64,000 bases of DNA from Cohnella sp. OV330 (GTDB lineage Bacteria > Bacillota > Bacilli > Paenibacillales > Paenibacillaceae): contig NZ_FOKE01000001.1 of the NCBI RefSeq assembly GCF_900112065.1, positions 62,001 through 126,000 of the forward strand, in the 5' to 3' direction. Position 1 is the stretch's first letter. The number at the start of each line of letters is the position of its first letter. This document shows positions 18,295-27,903 of this stretch, piece after piece. Made by a program: the position numbers and the translations under genes. The notes below the pieces were generated by a model that was given only the letters and a program-made list of their open reading frames with translations, searched no databases and was not told the origin of the DNA.

Positions 18295-19167
18295 CTACAT
18301 GGGTCTTAGGGCTTCCGAAGGCTTGATTGCCGCCAGCTCTCTCATCTCGGCCAGCACGGCCCAAGGCTCTCCGTCTCCCAAATACGTTAACGAGAGCGGT
18401 CCTTCGTAGCCCGCCTGCCGCGCGAGTTGAACGCACTGCCTGAAGTCCATGGAATCCAGCCGGCCGCCCCCATCCTCCCGCGCTTTGGCGTGCACCGTCT
18501 CCGCATACGGCAGAATCTCCTCAAGCTGGCGATACTTGTCCTGCTTGAAATTGCCGAAGTCCGCCGTGAGCCCGACACTGCCGCCCGTATCTTCGAGCAT
18601 GCGCAGCACCCGATCGGATCGGCTTAGCAAAGCGCCGAGATTTTCCGTGACGACCCGGACGCCGGCATGCCCCGCATAAGCCGACAGCAGCGAGAGCGAC
18701 TCGGCAGCCCGGGCGAACGACGCATCGTCGTCGCCGTCGCCCGATCCGATGCGGACTCTGCGAAACCCCGCGGCGGCGGCGGCGGCGATCCAATCGCGGT
18801 ACAACGCCATTTCCGCGTCGCGCCTGGCTGCATCGGCCGTGCCCGGATCGCCGAAGTCTAACAGCAGGGAGTTAAGCTCCACGCCGGCGAGCGCCGAGAG
18901 CCGTCTTAATTCGGCCAGGCCCTCGGCCGAGCGGTCCTTCAGATGCGGATAGGCGAGTTCGATACCGCCATATCCTTCGGCGCCGAGACGTGTGATTAGC
19001 TCAGGCAGCCCGAGCCGTTCGGGCTGCGCCTCGACGTTCGTCGCGAGCGCCGAAGCTTGCGCATCCCATTCTACGTACGTCAACGGGCCCATCCAATTTT
19101 CAAACGTCCAGCTATTGATATGATGCTTAATCTTGATCGCCCCCCGCCGAGCATGGTCAAACCGCAT
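18295..19167 (-). CDS. Sugar phosphate isomerase/epimerase (AP endonuclease 2-like TIM barrel)
   Basis: This protein of about 290 residues has the TIM-barrel fold of xylose isomerase-like enzymes. GYGGIELAYPHLKD, GFRRVRIGSGDGD, VRVVTENLGAL (metal-ligand Glu), VGLTADFGNF (Asp) and ETVHAKA (His) occur in the expected order. The substrate is unknown. The start is uncertain: 19167 (ATG) is given, an ATG at 19194 is in frame, and a G-rich Shine-Dalgarno-like run sits before the family-type start KIKHHINSW where only ATT/ATC codons exist. It appears monocistronic. Confidence 0.75.
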   Translation of the reverse strand: MRFDHARRGAIKIKHHINSWTFENWMGPLTYVEWDAQASALATNVEAQPERLGLPELITRLGAEGYGGIELAYPHLKDRSAEGLAELRRLSALAGVELNSLLLDFGDPGTADAARRDAEMALYRDWIAAAAAAGFRRVRIGSGDGDDDASFARAAESLSLLSAYAGHAGVRVVTENLGALLSRSDRVLRMLEDTGGSVGLTADFGNFKQDKYRQLEEILPYAETVHAKAREDGGGRLDSMDFRQCVQLARQAGYEGPLSLTYLGDGEPWAVLAEMRELAAIKPSEALRPM

Positions 19168-19230
19168 ACCCTTAATTAAACGCGGAAAGCGCATTCCAAA
19201 CCGATTCGGCGTAAAGCAGCGCTTTCACGG

Positions 19231-20814
19231 TCAGTTAGCCGACGGCCTGCCGACGGATGAATTGGCCATTGCCGCCCGGTTTCTCCCCGATTGCTTGGCC
19301 TCGTAAAGGGCCGCGTCCGCTAGCGCGATCAGACGCTGCTCGCCCGTGGCGCTGCCCGGTCCCTGGCATGCGATGCCTAGGCTGAGCGTCACGACTCCTG
19401 TGGGCGAGTGGATGTGCGGAATCGCGAGATCGAAGATCGCGGCGCGAATCCGTTCGGCCACGACCAGCGCCTCCTCGGCGTCGGCCCCGGGCAATATGAC
19501 CCCGAACTCTTCGCCGCCGTAGCGGGCGGCCGTGTCGGAGCCGGCGCGCAGGCACGCCATCGCGACGGCCGCGACTTGGATCAGGCAATCGTCGCCGGCC
19601 TGGTGGCCGTACGCGTCGTTATACTTTTTGAAATAATCGATGTCGAACAGGATGAGCGACATCGTCGAGTCTTCCGAGACGGCCGTCGTCCATGCGGCGC
19701 GGAGCGCCTGATCGAAGCGCCGACGGTTCGCGATGCCCGTCAGGCCGTCTAGCAGGGACAGCTTCTGGAGCAGGCTGTTGGCTTCCATTAGCTTTTCCTC
19801 GGCGAGCTTGCGCTCGGTGATGTCGGTGGACACGCTCATGTATCCGATGACTTCGCCGTCTGAATCGAGCACGTGCGATACGATCACGTTCGCGGCGAAG
19901 GCGATGCCGTCCCGGCGCTTGATCGTCCATTCGTGTTCGTCCTCGCTGCCGTACATCATCCGCTGGACGAAATCTGAGAGCGCGTCGATATCGCGCGCTC
20001 CCGCCTGAGCAACGCCGGTCTTGTCCGCTGCAATAACGACGCCGGCCGCCGCTTGCGGCCGGAGTATCCCACGTCCGACGACGTCGTCGGCATCGTAGCC
20101 GAGCAGCTTTTCCGCCCCCTTGTTGAACAGCGTGACGCGTCCCGTCAGATCCGCCGCGACGATCGCCACGTCGGACGCGGATTGCAGAATCGATTGCTGC
20201 AGCATATGCAATTGCCTGTAGCGACGCTCGCTCGCGCGCAGCTCCAGCTGCAGCCGGTTGGCCGTCGAGAAATATGCCGTCAAACCGCTGACGATGATGC
20301 CGCCGATGGCCATGACGAGAAAAAAGGGAGGCAAAATATCCATGGCCTGCTCCCCGAGCAGGATAGCGAACGTAATCGCCGTGCAGAGCATGCAGAGCGC
20401 GATCGAGAACAACCAGAAGCGCCCGGGCCGCCGAGGCAGCCAGCGGCTCATGGCGCCGCCGCCCGCAGCCAATACGAGCGCAGAGGCGCACGCGATCAGC
20501 GAAGCGTCGTTGACGCCTCCGAACATCAGGATGCGGCCGAGCATGACGAACGCCGCCGTAATCAGCGCTGCGATCGGTCCGCCGAACGCCGCCGAGCAAA
20601 CGATCATTAATTGTCTGAAATCGAGAAGCGCATGCGCGTCGAGGCGTACGCTGAAGTACATGAGCACGAGGGCAAACAAGCCGTAGGAGATCGCTCCGTA
20701 GACGACGATGCGCCGCGGCTTGTCGCCGTCGGCTTCGTGTTTGCCGTATAGGGCGTTAAAGAAAAACAGGAAAGCGGTCAGCAAAGCAAAGTTGGCGATC
20801 AGTGTATTAATCAT
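19231..20814 (-). CDS. Diguanylate cyclase with 5TMR_LYT-like membrane sensor and PAS domain
   Basis: This 527-residue membrane enzyme makes the second messenger c-di-GMP from GTP. Residues 1-190 contain about six hydrophobic segments in the pattern of the 5TM receptor of the LytS type. A PAS domain spans roughly 205-330 (VAADLTGRVTLFNKGAEKLLGY). A GGDEF domain spans about 355-515 with DGLTGIANRRRFD and an intact active site RYGGEEFG. No clear allosteric RxxD I-site was seen before the active loop. It stands alone next to the hemolysin III gene. The ligand of the sensor is unknown. Confidence 0.9.
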   Translation of the reverse strand: MINTLIANFALLTAFLFFFNALYGKHEADGDKPRRIVVYGAISYGLFALVLMYFSVRLDAHALLDFRQLMIVCSAAFGGPIAALITAAFVMLGRILMFGGVNDASLIACASALVLAAGGGAMSRWLPRRPGRFWLFSIALCMLCTAITFAILLGEQAMDILPPFFLVMAIGGIIVSGLTAYFSTANRLQLELRASERRYRQLHMLQQSILQSASDVAIVAADLTGRVTLFNKGAEKLLGYDADDVVGRGILRPQAAAGVVIAADKTGVAQAGARDIDALSDFVQRMMYGSEDEHEWTIKRRDGIAFAANVIVSHVLDSDGEVIGYMSVSTDITERKLAEEKLMEANSLLQKLSLLDGLTGIANRRRFDQALRAAWTTAVSEDSTMSLILFDIDYFKKYNDAYGHQAGDDCLIQVAAVAMACLRAGSDTAARYGGEEFGVILPGADAEEALVVAERIRAAIFDLAIPHIHSPTGVVTLSLGIACQGPGSATGEQRLIALADAALYEAKQSGRNRAAMANSSVGRPSAN

Positions 20815-20873
20815 GCGATGCCCCCGGTAAGAGTAACGGTGTAAGGGGCCATTCTACAATTTCCGGGGAAATA

Positions 20874-21521
20874 TCAGTAAATCCGCAGAACGAACAATAG
20901 AATGGCGAAAAAGTGCGCGATCGAGCCGCCGAGCACGAATAGATGCCAAATGGCGTGATGATAGGGAAAGCCGCGCCATACGTAGAAGATCGCGCCGACC
21001 GTGTACAGCAGTCCGCCGCCGATCAGAAGCTGCATCCCCCCCGTCGACAAGGCCGCGGTCAACGGTCCCCACGCCAATACGATCATCCATCCCATCAGAA
21101 TGTAGACCAACGTGGACAAGTACAGGAATTTTTTCGTAAAAAACGCTTTAAAAATAACGCCGCCGACCGCAAGCCCCCAGACGAGGCCGAACAGTGTCCA
21201 ACCTAGCGGACTGCGGAGCACGGTCAACAAAATCGGGGTATAGGTGCCGGCGATAAACAAATAAATGCACGAATGGTCGAAGGTCTCGAACAGGTCCTTC
21301 AGTTTGCCCTCTTGGAGAGCGTGAACGAGCGTCGAAGCCGTATACAAGAGGAGCATCGTCGTACCATAGATCGCGAAGCTCGTCACGTGCCAAGCCGTCC
21401 CGTACAGGCTGGCGTACACGATCAGGATCGTCAGCGCCGAAACGCTGAGCACCGCGCCCAATCCGTGCGTAATGGCGTTGGCCACTTCTTCTCTGCGGGT
21501 GTACACATAGGTGTTCGCCAT
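20874..21521 (-). CDS. Hemolysin III / PAQR family membrane protein
   Basis: This 215-residue protein has seven hydrophobic segments and the family signatures EEVANAITHGLGA (first His) near the start, STLVHALQEGKLKDLFETFDHSCIYLFIAGTYTP in the middle and HHAIWHLFVLGGSIAHFFAI at the end. The His, Asp and Ser residues at these places are the zinc ligands of PAQR proteins. The family is linked to membrane homeostasis; hemolysis is a historical name. The ATG at 21521 follows AAGGAGA; codons farther upstream lack a Shine-Dalgarno. Confidence 0.9.
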   Translation of the reverse strand: MANTYVYTRREEVANAITHGLGAVLSVSALTILIVYASLYGTAWHVTSFAIYGTTMLLLYTASTLVHALQEGKLKDLFETFDHSCIYLFIAGTYTPILLTVLRSPLGWTLFGLVWGLAVGGVIFKAFFTKKFLYLSTLVYILMGWMIVLAWGPLTAALSTGGMQLLIGGGLLYTVGAIFYVWRGFPYHHAIWHLFVLGGSIAHFFAILLFVLRIY

Positions 21522-21802
21522 CTTCCAGGTCTCCTTCCGATTGCGGACTAGCTCCTTACATTTTAACATCGGGGCTTTGCAAAAGCGAAACCGGCCTCCC
21601 TTTCATAAGCGGGAAGCGCTTTAGAAAGAAGCAGGCGTCAGGCATCCAAGCCAAGGTTATCTGCAATCAACATATGCGGGGACCAGCCCAGAGGTGAGCG
21701 CCCGGTGCGGGCATTTCGATCGTTATCATGCGTGAGGAGCCGTCTTCAAGGGTACAAATGGGTAGCACGATCAAGAAATCGACTCATAGGAGGGAATGGG
21801 AT

Positions 21803-22705
21803 TTGGAGACGCGTAAATTCGGCAAAACCGATATGAAGGTGTCCGTGCTCGGCTTCGGCAGCGCCGAGATCGGCATGGATAGCTCGAAGGCAACCGACCG
21901 CGAGGTCGGCGATCTCTTGAACGCGCTGCTGGACGAGGGCGTCAACGTACTGGACTCCGCATCGAGCTACAAGCGCAGCGAGAGCCTGATCGGCCAGCTC
22001 GTGTCGAGCAGGCGCAGCGAATACTACGTCTTCAGCAAGCTCGGCGAAGGCGAGAGCGTCGGCCTCCCCTATCCGGATTGGGACGTTCGCAACGTGCGGC
22101 CCAGCATCGAGCGTACGCTGCGGGATATGCGGACCGACTACGTCGATCTTATGATGATTCACAGCTGCTCGGAAGCCGTGCTTCGCCAAGGCGACTTGAT
22201 CGAGGCGCTGCGCGACCTGAAGCGCGAAGGCCTGACGCGATATATCGGATACAGCGGCGACAGCACGGATGCGCTGTACGCGGTGAATACGGGCGTCTTC
22301 GACGCGCTCGAGACGTCGATCAACATCGCCGATCAGGAGGCGCTGCAGCTCACCGTGAGCGAGGCGGCCAAACGCGACATGGGCATCATCGCGAAGCGGC
22401 CGATCGCCAATGCGGTCTGGGTCCGGCAGGGGCTCGAGAATGCGCCGGATCCTTACGTAGAACGGCTGGAGAAGCTTAATTATCCGTTTCTGAAAAACGA
22501 CTCCGACGCCATCGCGGAGAAGGCGCTTCGGTTCGTGCTCTCCGTCCCCTACGTCGACACCGCCATCGTAGGCACGACCAACCTGACGCATTTCCGGCAA
22601 AACATCGGCTATGCGGCCAAGAGCAAGCTCCCCGACCGCGAGATCCTCGACATCCGCAACCGCTGGCTGGAGATCCAGGAGCCGGCTTGGGCGGGGTTGA
22701 AGTAA
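21803..22705 (+). CDS. Aldo/keto reductase
   Basis: This 300-residue NADPH-dependent oxidoreductase has a TIM barrel. KVSVLGFGSAEIGM, NVLDSASSYKRSESLIG (catalytic Asp and Tyr), YYVFSKLGEGE (Lys) and DLMMIHSCSE (His) carry the catalytic tetrad. The start was set at the TTG at 21803 because AGGAGGG stands 8 bases upstream and the next residues, ETRKFGKTDMKVSVLGFG, match family starts. An ATG at 21728 would add 25 atypical residues. A 7-bp hairpin (22753-22769) follows without a T-run. The substrate is unknown. Confidence 0.88.
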   Translation: METRKFGKTDMKVSVLGFGSAEIGMDSSKATDREVGDLLNALLDEGVNVLDSASSYKRSESLIGQLVSSRRSEYYVFSKLGEGESVGLPYPDWDVRNVRPSIERTLRDMRTDYVDLMMIHSCSEAVLRQGDLIEALRDLKREGLTRYIGYSGDSTDALYAVNTGVFDALETSINIADQEALQLTVSEAAKRDMGIIAKRPIANAVWVRQGLENAPDPYVERLEKLNYPFLKNDSDAIAEKALRFVLSVPYVDTAIVGTTNLTHFRQNIGYAAKSKLPDREILDIRNRWLEIQEPAWAGLK

Positions 22706-22789
22706 AGTGCGACACACAGGAATACACAATTCCAACTTTGTCGCTGCGAGCTCCGCATTCTTAATGCGGGACTCGCGTTCAATATCGGG

Positions 22790-22818
22790 TTGCCCTCGTG
22801 CGGTCGCCCTTCTATAAT
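22790..22818 (+). promoter_or_regulatory. Sigma-A type promoter of the PD-(D/E)XK/winged-helix gene
   Basis: TTGCCC (22790-22795) and a perfect TATAAT (22813-22818) are separated by 17 bases. Transcription would start near 22825. Confidence 0.65.
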
Positions 22819-22836
22819 GTAACTATCGAGACGAAG

Positions 22837-22887
22837 AACGTCCCGCCTGCATCCCTTCGGGGATTGCCGACGGGGCGTTTTTATTTT
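22837..22887 (+). terminator. Terminator-like leader hairpin with UUCG tetraloop
   Basis: AACGTCCCG (22837-22845) pairs with CGGGGCGTT (22871-22879), one pair being a wobble. Inside, ATCCC-TTCG-GGGAT makes a very stable tetraloop hairpin. TTTTTATTTT follows and the Shine-Dalgarno GGGAGG starts at 22892. The position between promoter and gene fits a transcription attenuator. Confidence 0.65.
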
Positions 22888-22906
22888 GGCCGGGAGGTTG
22901 GATTCG

Positions 22907-23575
22907 ATGGGATTCGGGCAGGCGCACGAGGCCTTTATCTCGCAGCATCTGTCTGCGAGATCAGGTGAGCGTAGGGGCAGGCTAGAGCGAGGGCATCGGG
23001 AGGCGGAGAAGCTGTTTTGCAAAAACGTATGGTGGAAGCTGCATGGTCACTTTGACGGGCTGCATCCTGAGTACGAAGTAAGAGATTGGCGGGGCTTGTC
23101 GTACTTTTGCGATTTTGTATGGATCGGACCGGCCGTTAGGCTGGTCATCGAGATCAAGGGTTTCGGACCGCACGTGCGCGACATGGACCGGCAGAAATAC
23201 TGCAACGAGCTCAATCGCGAGACTTATTTGACTGCCGTAGGTTATCATGTCGTTAGCTTCGCGTACGACGATGTGGCAGCGAGGCCGGAAATCTGCATCG
23301 CCCTGCTGCGACTGCTGCTAAGCCGCTTCCATACGCAAGCACAACCGCTCGATACAGGCAAGCTGATCGAGAGAGAAATTATCCGCATGTCCATCATGCT
23401 GGCGCGCCCGATTCGTCCCATCGACGTGATGACGCATCTGCGAATCGGTCATCGCGCCGCTAAAGCCGCGCTTGCCTCTCTCTGTCGCGCAGGCTTATTT
23501 ACCGAATCGCGTGGAGCCGAGGGAAGCCGCATCGTTCGATATGAAGCCAACGAATCCGCCTGGAAATGGTTATGA
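22907..23575 (+). CDS. PD-(D/E)XK nuclease-like protein with C-terminal winged helix
   Basis: This 222-residue protein has the restriction-endonuclease-like core FCDFVWI...VIEIKGF, with Asp69, Glu82 and Lys84 forming an apparently intact PD-(D/E)XK site. The C-terminal 70 residues (DVMTHLRIGHRAAKAALASL then SRIVRYE) look like a winged helix. It is paralogous to the 9003-9668 product, where the Lys is lost. The ATG at 22907 follows GGGAGG by 9 bases. The gene sits behind an attenuator-like leader, and repeat array B lies 105 bp downstream. A nuclease or DNA-binding regulator is inferred; no substrate is known. Confidence 0.72.
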   Translation: MGFGQAHEAFISQHLSARSGERRGRLERGHREAEKLFCKNVWWKLHGHFDGLHPEYEVRDWRGLSYFCDFVWIGPAVRLVIEIKGFGPHVRDMDRQKYCNELNRETYLTAVGYHVVSFAYDDVAARPEICIALLRLLLSRFHTQAQPLDTGKLIEREIIRMSIMLARPIRPIDVMTHLRIGHRAAKAALASLCRAGLFTESRGAEGSRIVRYEANESAWKWL

Positions 23576-23679
23576 AGCGCATTAAACACTGCCGTCCGTT
23601 CCATGCTCCAATGTTTGGGTTCAGTTAGAAGGTGTATCAGAGATGGGCTCGTTGTGGAGGCCGTCAATGCGTAACATTT

Positions 23680-23858
23680 AAGTGTTAAAAAGCAATTAAT
23701 TCGAAGCATAATCGGAGATTTGATGAAATAAGTGTCCAAACGCAGTTAATTCTCGAAAAAGATATCGGAAATGAACAAAATTCGGAAATTAGTTGCTTTC
23801 TAACACTTATATTGAAAACTGTATGATCAGGCAGAAAATTAATTGCTTTTCGACAGTT
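23680..23858. repeat. Array B: four ~22-bp units at 50/57/50 bp, two inverted
   Basis: Units related to AAAAGCAATTAATT begin at 23680 and 23730 in one orientation. The reverse complement occurs at 23787 and 23837. Units 1 and 3 match at 20 of 22 positions. The array lies between convergent genes in AT-rich sequence without coding potential. Confidence 0.8.
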
Positions 23859-23873
23859 ATTTTCCGCAGATTC

Positions 23874-23960
23874 GCGGGCTTGCGGGGCTTGCGGGGCTTG
23901 CGGGGCTTGCGGGGCTTGCGGGGCTTGCGGGGCTTGCGGGGTTCGCGGGGTTCGCGGGGT
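23874..23960 (+). repeat. G-rich 9-bp minisatellite (GCGGGGCTT)
   Basis: About nine tandem copies of GCGGGGCTT or GCGGGGTTC put repeated GGGG tracts at 9-base intervals on the plus strand, compatible with G-quadruplex formation. It ends just before the oppF terminator. Confidence 0.85.
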
Positions 23961-23972
23961 GTTTGCCTCAAC

Positions 23973-24001
23973 AAAAAAACGCCGGAGGCGTATCCTCCGG
24001 C
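23973..24001 (-). terminator. Intrinsic terminator of the opp operon
   Basis: GCCGGAGG and CCTCCGGC pair perfectly; on the minus strand GTTTTTTTG follows. Confidence 0.85.
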
Positions 24002-24020
24002 GCTTGGCGTGCGATTACTA

Positions 24021-24977
24021 TTAATAGAGGTGGCAGGCCACGTAGTGTCCTGGCTTGGCTTCTTTGAACTCGGGCATCGTCTTGGCGCAGACGTCCATCG
24101 CGTGCGGGCAGCGCGTGCGGAACGGGCAGCCGCTCGGCGGATTCAGCGGGCTCGGGATTTCGCCCTTCAGGATGATGCGCTCGCGCGACTTCTGCTGCTC
24201 GGGGTCGGGCAGCGGGATCGCGGACAGCAGGGACTGGGTGTAAGGGTGAAGCGGGTTTTCGTTGAGCTCGTCGGATTCGGCGACCTCGACCAGCTTGCCC
24301 AGGTACATGACGCCGATGCGGTCCGAGATGTGCTTGACCATCGCCAGGTCATGCGCGATGAACAAATAGGTCAGGTCGCGTTCGCGCTGGAGCTTTTTGA
24401 ACAGGTTGACGACCTGCGCCTGCACCGATACGTCGAGCGCGGAGATCGGCTCGTCGGCCACGATGAACTTGGGCTCGATGGCGAGCGCGCGCGCGATGCC
24501 GATCCGCTGGCGCTGGCCGCCGGAAAATTCGTGCGGGAACCGGTTCGCATGCTCTTCGTTCAGGCCGACGGCGTCCAGCAGCTCGGCGACGCGTTCCGTG
24601 CGTTTGCGGCCGGACGCCAGCCCGTGAATCTCGAGGCCTTCGCCAATGATCTTGCCGACGGTCATCCGCGGATTGAGCGACGCGTACGGATCCTGGAACA
24701 CCATTTGCATTTCCTTGGTAAACTTGATCCGCTCCGACTTCGTGAGCTTGCTCACGTCGCGGCCGTCGAACTTGATGCTGCCGGACGTCGGCTCGTACAG
24801 CTGCATAATCGTACGGCCGGCAGTCGACTTGCCGCAGCCGGACTCGCCGACCAGGCCGAACGTCTCGCCGCGCCGCACGTTGAAGTTCAGGCCGTCGACG
24901 GCCTTCAGCACGCGGCCGCCGGACAGATTAAAATGCTTGCGCAGATCCGTCAGTTCCAAAATAGGCGCATTAGACAT
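24021..24977 (-). CDS. oppF: Oligopeptide ABC transporter ATP-binding protein (OppF type)
   Basis: This 318-residue nucleotide-binding subunit powers peptide import. Walker A is [12 protein letters not shown], the signature is [15 protein letters not shown], Walker B is [13 protein letters not shown], and the switch His lies in [11 protein letters not shown]. The C-terminal oligopeptide transporter motif with four Cys-type positions ([17 protein letters not shown]) is present and often binds an iron-sulfur cluster or metal. The ATG at 24977 follows GGGGG by 8 bases and overlaps the preceding ATPase gene by 8 bp. It is the last gene of a five-gene operon. Confidence 0.93.
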   Translation of the reverse strand: MSNAPILELTDLRKHFNLSGGRVLKAVDGLNFNVRRGETFGLVGESGCGKSTAGRTIMQLYEPTSGSIKFDGRDVSKLTKSERIKFTKEMQMVFQDPYASLNPRMTVGKIIGEGLEIHGLASGRKRTERVAELLDAVGLNEEHANRFPHEFSGGQRQRIGIARALAIEPKFIVADEPISALDVSVQAQVVNLFKKLQRERDLTYLFIAHDLAMVKHISDRIGVMYLGKLVEVAESDELNENPLHPYTQSLLSAIPLPDPEQQKSRERIILKGEIPSPLNPPSGCPFRTRCPHAMDVCAKTMPEFKEAKPGHYVACHLY

Positions 24978-26001
24978 TTGCGGCACCCCCTGTCTCGATC
25001 GGCCTTTCTACCTTGGGGGCGTCCGGATGATTCAGCCAGCATTTGGCCGTATGCGCCGGTCCGTCGATCTCGAATTGCGGCGGATCGTTCTCCATGCACA
25101 CCTTCATGGCGTACGGACAGCGAGCCGCGAACGCGCAGCCTTTAGGTGGCGCGTACAGGTCGGGCGGCGTGCCCGGAATGGACGACAGCTCGCTCTTCTT
25201 GTCGCTGTCGAGACGAGGCACCGATTGGAGCAGTCCCCAGGTATAAGGATGACGAGGATTATAAAAGATATCGTGCAGGCTGCCCTGTTCGGCAACCTGT
25301 CCCGCGTACATGACGATAACGCGCTGCGCGAGCTCGGCCACGACGCCGAGATCGTGCGTGATCAAAATAATAGAAGTGCCGGTCTTCTCCTGCACGTCGC
25401 GCATGACGTCCATGATCTGCGCCTGGATCGTCACGTCGAGCGCCGTCGTCGGTTCGTCGGCGATCAGCAGCTTCGGATGGCAGGCCAACGCGATCGCGAT
25501 CATGACGCGCTGACGCATGCCGCCGGACAACTCATGCGGATATTGATGAATGCGGCCTTCCGGATTGGACATGCCGACGAGCTTGAGCAGCTCGATCGCG
25601 CGGGCGAGCGCTGCTTTCTTCGACAGCTTCTCGTGCTTGCGGATGCCTTCGGCGATCTGCATGCCGACGGTCATCGTCGGGTTCAGCGACGTCATCGGGT
25701 CCTGGAAAATCATGCCCATCTCGGCGCCGCGAACCTTGCCCATCTGAGACTCGCTCAGCTTGGTAATATCGGTCTTGCCTTCGTATACGATCGAGCCTTC
25801 TTTAATATAGCTGGGAGGCGTCGGCGTCAGACGCATGATCGTCTGAGCCGTGACGGACTTGCCGCTGCCCGATTCTCCCACGATCGCGAGCACTTCGCCT
25901 TTATCTAATCTAAAGGAGACGCCGCGAACCGCTTGTACCTCGCCCGCATGCATCTTGAACGATACGCGCAGGTTGTTCACTTCCAATAGAGGCGTGCTCA
26001 T
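24970..26001 (-). CDS. oppD: Oligopeptide ABC transporter ATP-binding protein (OppD type)
   Basis: This 343-residue ATPase partner of OppF has Walker [14 protein letters not shown], signature [15 protein letters not shown], Walker [14 protein letters not shown] and switch [10 protein letters not shown]. The Cys-containing tail [17 protein letters not shown] is typical of peptide importers. A gap of about 13 bp separates it from the permease gene upstream. Confidence 0.94.
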   Translation of the reverse strand: MSTPLLEVNNLRVSFKMHAGEVQAVRGVSFRLDKGEVLAIVGESGSGKSVTAQTIMRLTPTPPSYIKEGSIVYEGKTDITKLSESQMGKVRGAEMGMIFQDPMTSLNPTMTVGMQIAEGIRKHEKLSKKAALARAIELLKLVGMSNPEGRIHQYPHELSGGMRQRVMIAIALACHPKLLIADEPTTALDVTIQAQIMDVMRDVQEKTGTSIILITHDLGVVAELAQRVIVMYAGQVAEQGSLHDIFYNPRHPYTWGLLQSVPRLDSDKKSELSSIPGTPPDLYAPPKGCAFAARCPYAMKVCMENDPPQFEIDGPAHTAKCWLNHPDAPKVERPIETGGAANV

Positions 26002-26014
26002 CGGACTCTCCTCC

Positions 26015-26929
26015 TTATTTTCTCATCTTAGGATCGAGCGCGTCCCGCAGGCCGTCCCCGAGCAGATTGAAGCTGAGCAAAATCATGCTGAATACGATCG
26101 TCGGGAATACGAGCCGGTGCGGATGATAGCGCATGTATGCGGCGCCGTCGCTCAGCAGGTTGCCCAGCGATGCAAGCGGCGGCTTGATGCCGAGGCCAAT
26201 GAAGCTCAGGAAGGCTTCGGCGAAGATCGCCGTCGGTACGACGAACGTAATCTGTACCACGATGACGCCGAGCGCGTTCGGGATCAGGTGCTTCAGGATG
26301 ATGCGGAACGGCTTCGCGCCCAGCGCCCTGGCAGCCAGCACGAACTCCTGCTCCTTGAGCACGAGCATTTGCCCGCGCACGAGCCTGGCCATCGAGACCC
26401 AGCCGGTGATCGCATAAGCCAATATAATGGTCGATACGCCCGGCCCGAGCACCATCAATAGCAAGATGGAGAGCAGCAGGTACGGGATCGAGTAAATGAC
26501 TTCAATGAAGCGCTGCATGATATTGTCGACCCTGCCGCCGAAGTAAGCGGAGATGCCGCCGTACAGAACGCCGATTACGAGGTCGAGCAACGCAGCCATA
26601 ATGCCGATGAACAAGGAAATGCGGGCGCCCCACCAAACGCGCGTCCACAGATCGCGGCCGAAATCGTCCGTGCCGAAGTAGTGGGCGGCAGACGGTCGAA
26701 GATTGACGGCGCTCGGGTTCTGCGTCTCATAGTCGTACCCGCTGACGAGGGGAACGATTAGGGCGAGCAGCGTAACGACGACCATGACGACAAGCCCGAC
26801 CATGGCCAGCTTGTTCTTCTTCAGACGCCTCCATGCGTCCTGCCAGTAACTGACGGAAGGGCGAAGAATCGCTTCTCTGTCGCCAGACTTGACCGCCGGT
26901 TCGAATTGGCTCTTTGCGATTTCCTCCAC
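26015..26929 (-). CDS. oppC: Oligopeptide ABC transporter permease (OppC type)
   Basis: This 304-residue inner permease begins with a soluble stretch, then a first membrane segment (KLAMVGLVVMVVVTLLALIVPLV), a periplasmic-side loop with HYFGTDDFGRDLWTRVWWGAR, and four further segments. The EAA cytoplasmic loop contacting the ATPases is VLAARALGAKPFRIILKHLIPNALG. These are OppC/DppC hallmarks. It follows the other permease gene directly. Confidence 0.94.
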   Translation of the reverse strand: MEEIAKSQFEPAVKSGDREAILRPSVSYWQDAWRRLKKNKLAMVGLVVMVVVTLLALIVPLVSGYDYETQNPSAVNLRPSAAHYFGTDDFGRDLWTRVWWGARISLFIGIMAALLDLVIGVLYGGISAYFGGRVDNIMQRFIEVIYSIPYLLLSILLLMVLGPGVSTIILAYAITGWVSMARLVRGQMLVLKEQEFVLAARALGAKPFRIILKHLIPNALGVIVVQITFVVPTAIFAEAFLSFIGLGIKPPLASLGNLLSDGAAYMRYHPHRLVFPTIVFSMILLSFNLLGDGLRDALDPKMRK

Positions 26930-26932
26930 TTT

Positions 26933-27862
26933 TTATCTCCCCTTCCCTAACCGAATCCGCGGATCGACCAGGCCGTACGCGATATCCGTAATGAACATGA
27001 CGAAGATCAATATAGCCGCGTAAAAAATCGCGAGGCCGGCGATCATCGTGTAGTCCGTCGTCAGAATCGACTGCACGAACTGATGGCCGAGTCCCGGCAC
27101 GGAGAAGATCGTCTCGACGACGAGCGTACCCGTGACGACGTTGGCCGCGATCGGACCGAGAATGGTGACGACCGGCAATATGGCGTTGCGGATCATATGA
27201 TTCCAGACGATTGCGTTGCCGCCGATCCCTTTGGACTTGGCGGTCTTGATATAATCCTGGCTGGCGACGTCGAGCATCGACGCGCGCATCATGCGGGCCA
27301 GAATCGCGATCGTGCCGAACGAGAGCGCGAGTGCCGGCAGCACGCGATGCTCCGGTCCGTTCCACAAGCCGGGAGGCAGCCAACCGAGTTTAACGCCGAC
27401 AAAGTATGAGAGCAGCGGCCCGATGACGAACGAAGGCACGGAGATACCGATGATCGCGATAAGCATAGCGGTATAGTCTCCGGCCTTGTTGTGCCTCAGC
27501 GCCGCGAAAATGCCAAGTAAGAGGCCGATAATAACGGCAAAAATCAACGATTCGATACCGAGCTCGAGCGATGCCGGGAAGTTGTGCTTGATGATCTCGA
27601 CGACTTCGCGCGTCGGATATTGGTAAGAGACGCCCAGGTCCCCTTGAACGACTTTGCCCATATACTTCAGGTATTGCTGCCAGACGGGTTTGTCCAGGCC
27701 ATATTGCTCCCGCAAAATCTGCAGATTTTCGGGCGACAGCTTCGATGCGTTCTCGCCGAACGGATTGCCCGGCAGCAGCTTCATCAGAAAAAACGTGACG
27801 GTAACGACGACCCACAGCGTAATAACCATATAAACAAATCTGCGCAAGATAAACTTCAGCAT
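26933..27862 (-). CDS. oppB: Oligopeptide ABC transporter permease (OppB type)
   Basis: This 309-residue permease has the OppB/DppB N-terminal segment MLKFILRRFVYMVITLWVVVTVTFFLM, the motif LLPGNPF and the EAA loop YIKTAKSKGIGGNAIVWNHMIRNA. Six membrane segments are visible. The ATG at 27862 was chosen because GGAGGG stands 6 bases upstream; an in-frame ATG at 27880 overlaps this Shine-Dalgarno. A long hairpin precedes it in the gap after the binding-protein gene. Confidence 0.94.
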   Translation of the reverse strand: MLKFILRRFVYMVITLWVVVTVTFFLMKLLPGNPFGENASKLSPENLQILREQYGLDKPVWQQYLKYMGKVVQGDLGVSYQYPTREVVEIIKHNFPASLELGIESLIFAVIIGLLLGIFAALRHNKAGDYTAMLIAIIGISVPSFVIGPLLSYFVGVKLGWLPPGLWNGPEHRVLPALALSFGTIAILARMMRASMLDVASQDYIKTAKSKGIGGNAIVWNHMIRNAILPVVTILGPIAANVVTGTLVVETIFSVPGLGHQFVQSILTTDYTMIAGLAIFYAAILIFVMFITDIAYGLVDPRIRLGKGR

Positions 27863-27903
27863 GGAAAACCCTCCCTTCAATGGAATTTACAAGCGTCAAG
27901 CAC

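Noticed and set aside
21609-21624. cre box near GGGAAGCGCTTTAG
   Set aside because: Four positions deviate from the consensus and it is not well placed for either neighbouring gene.
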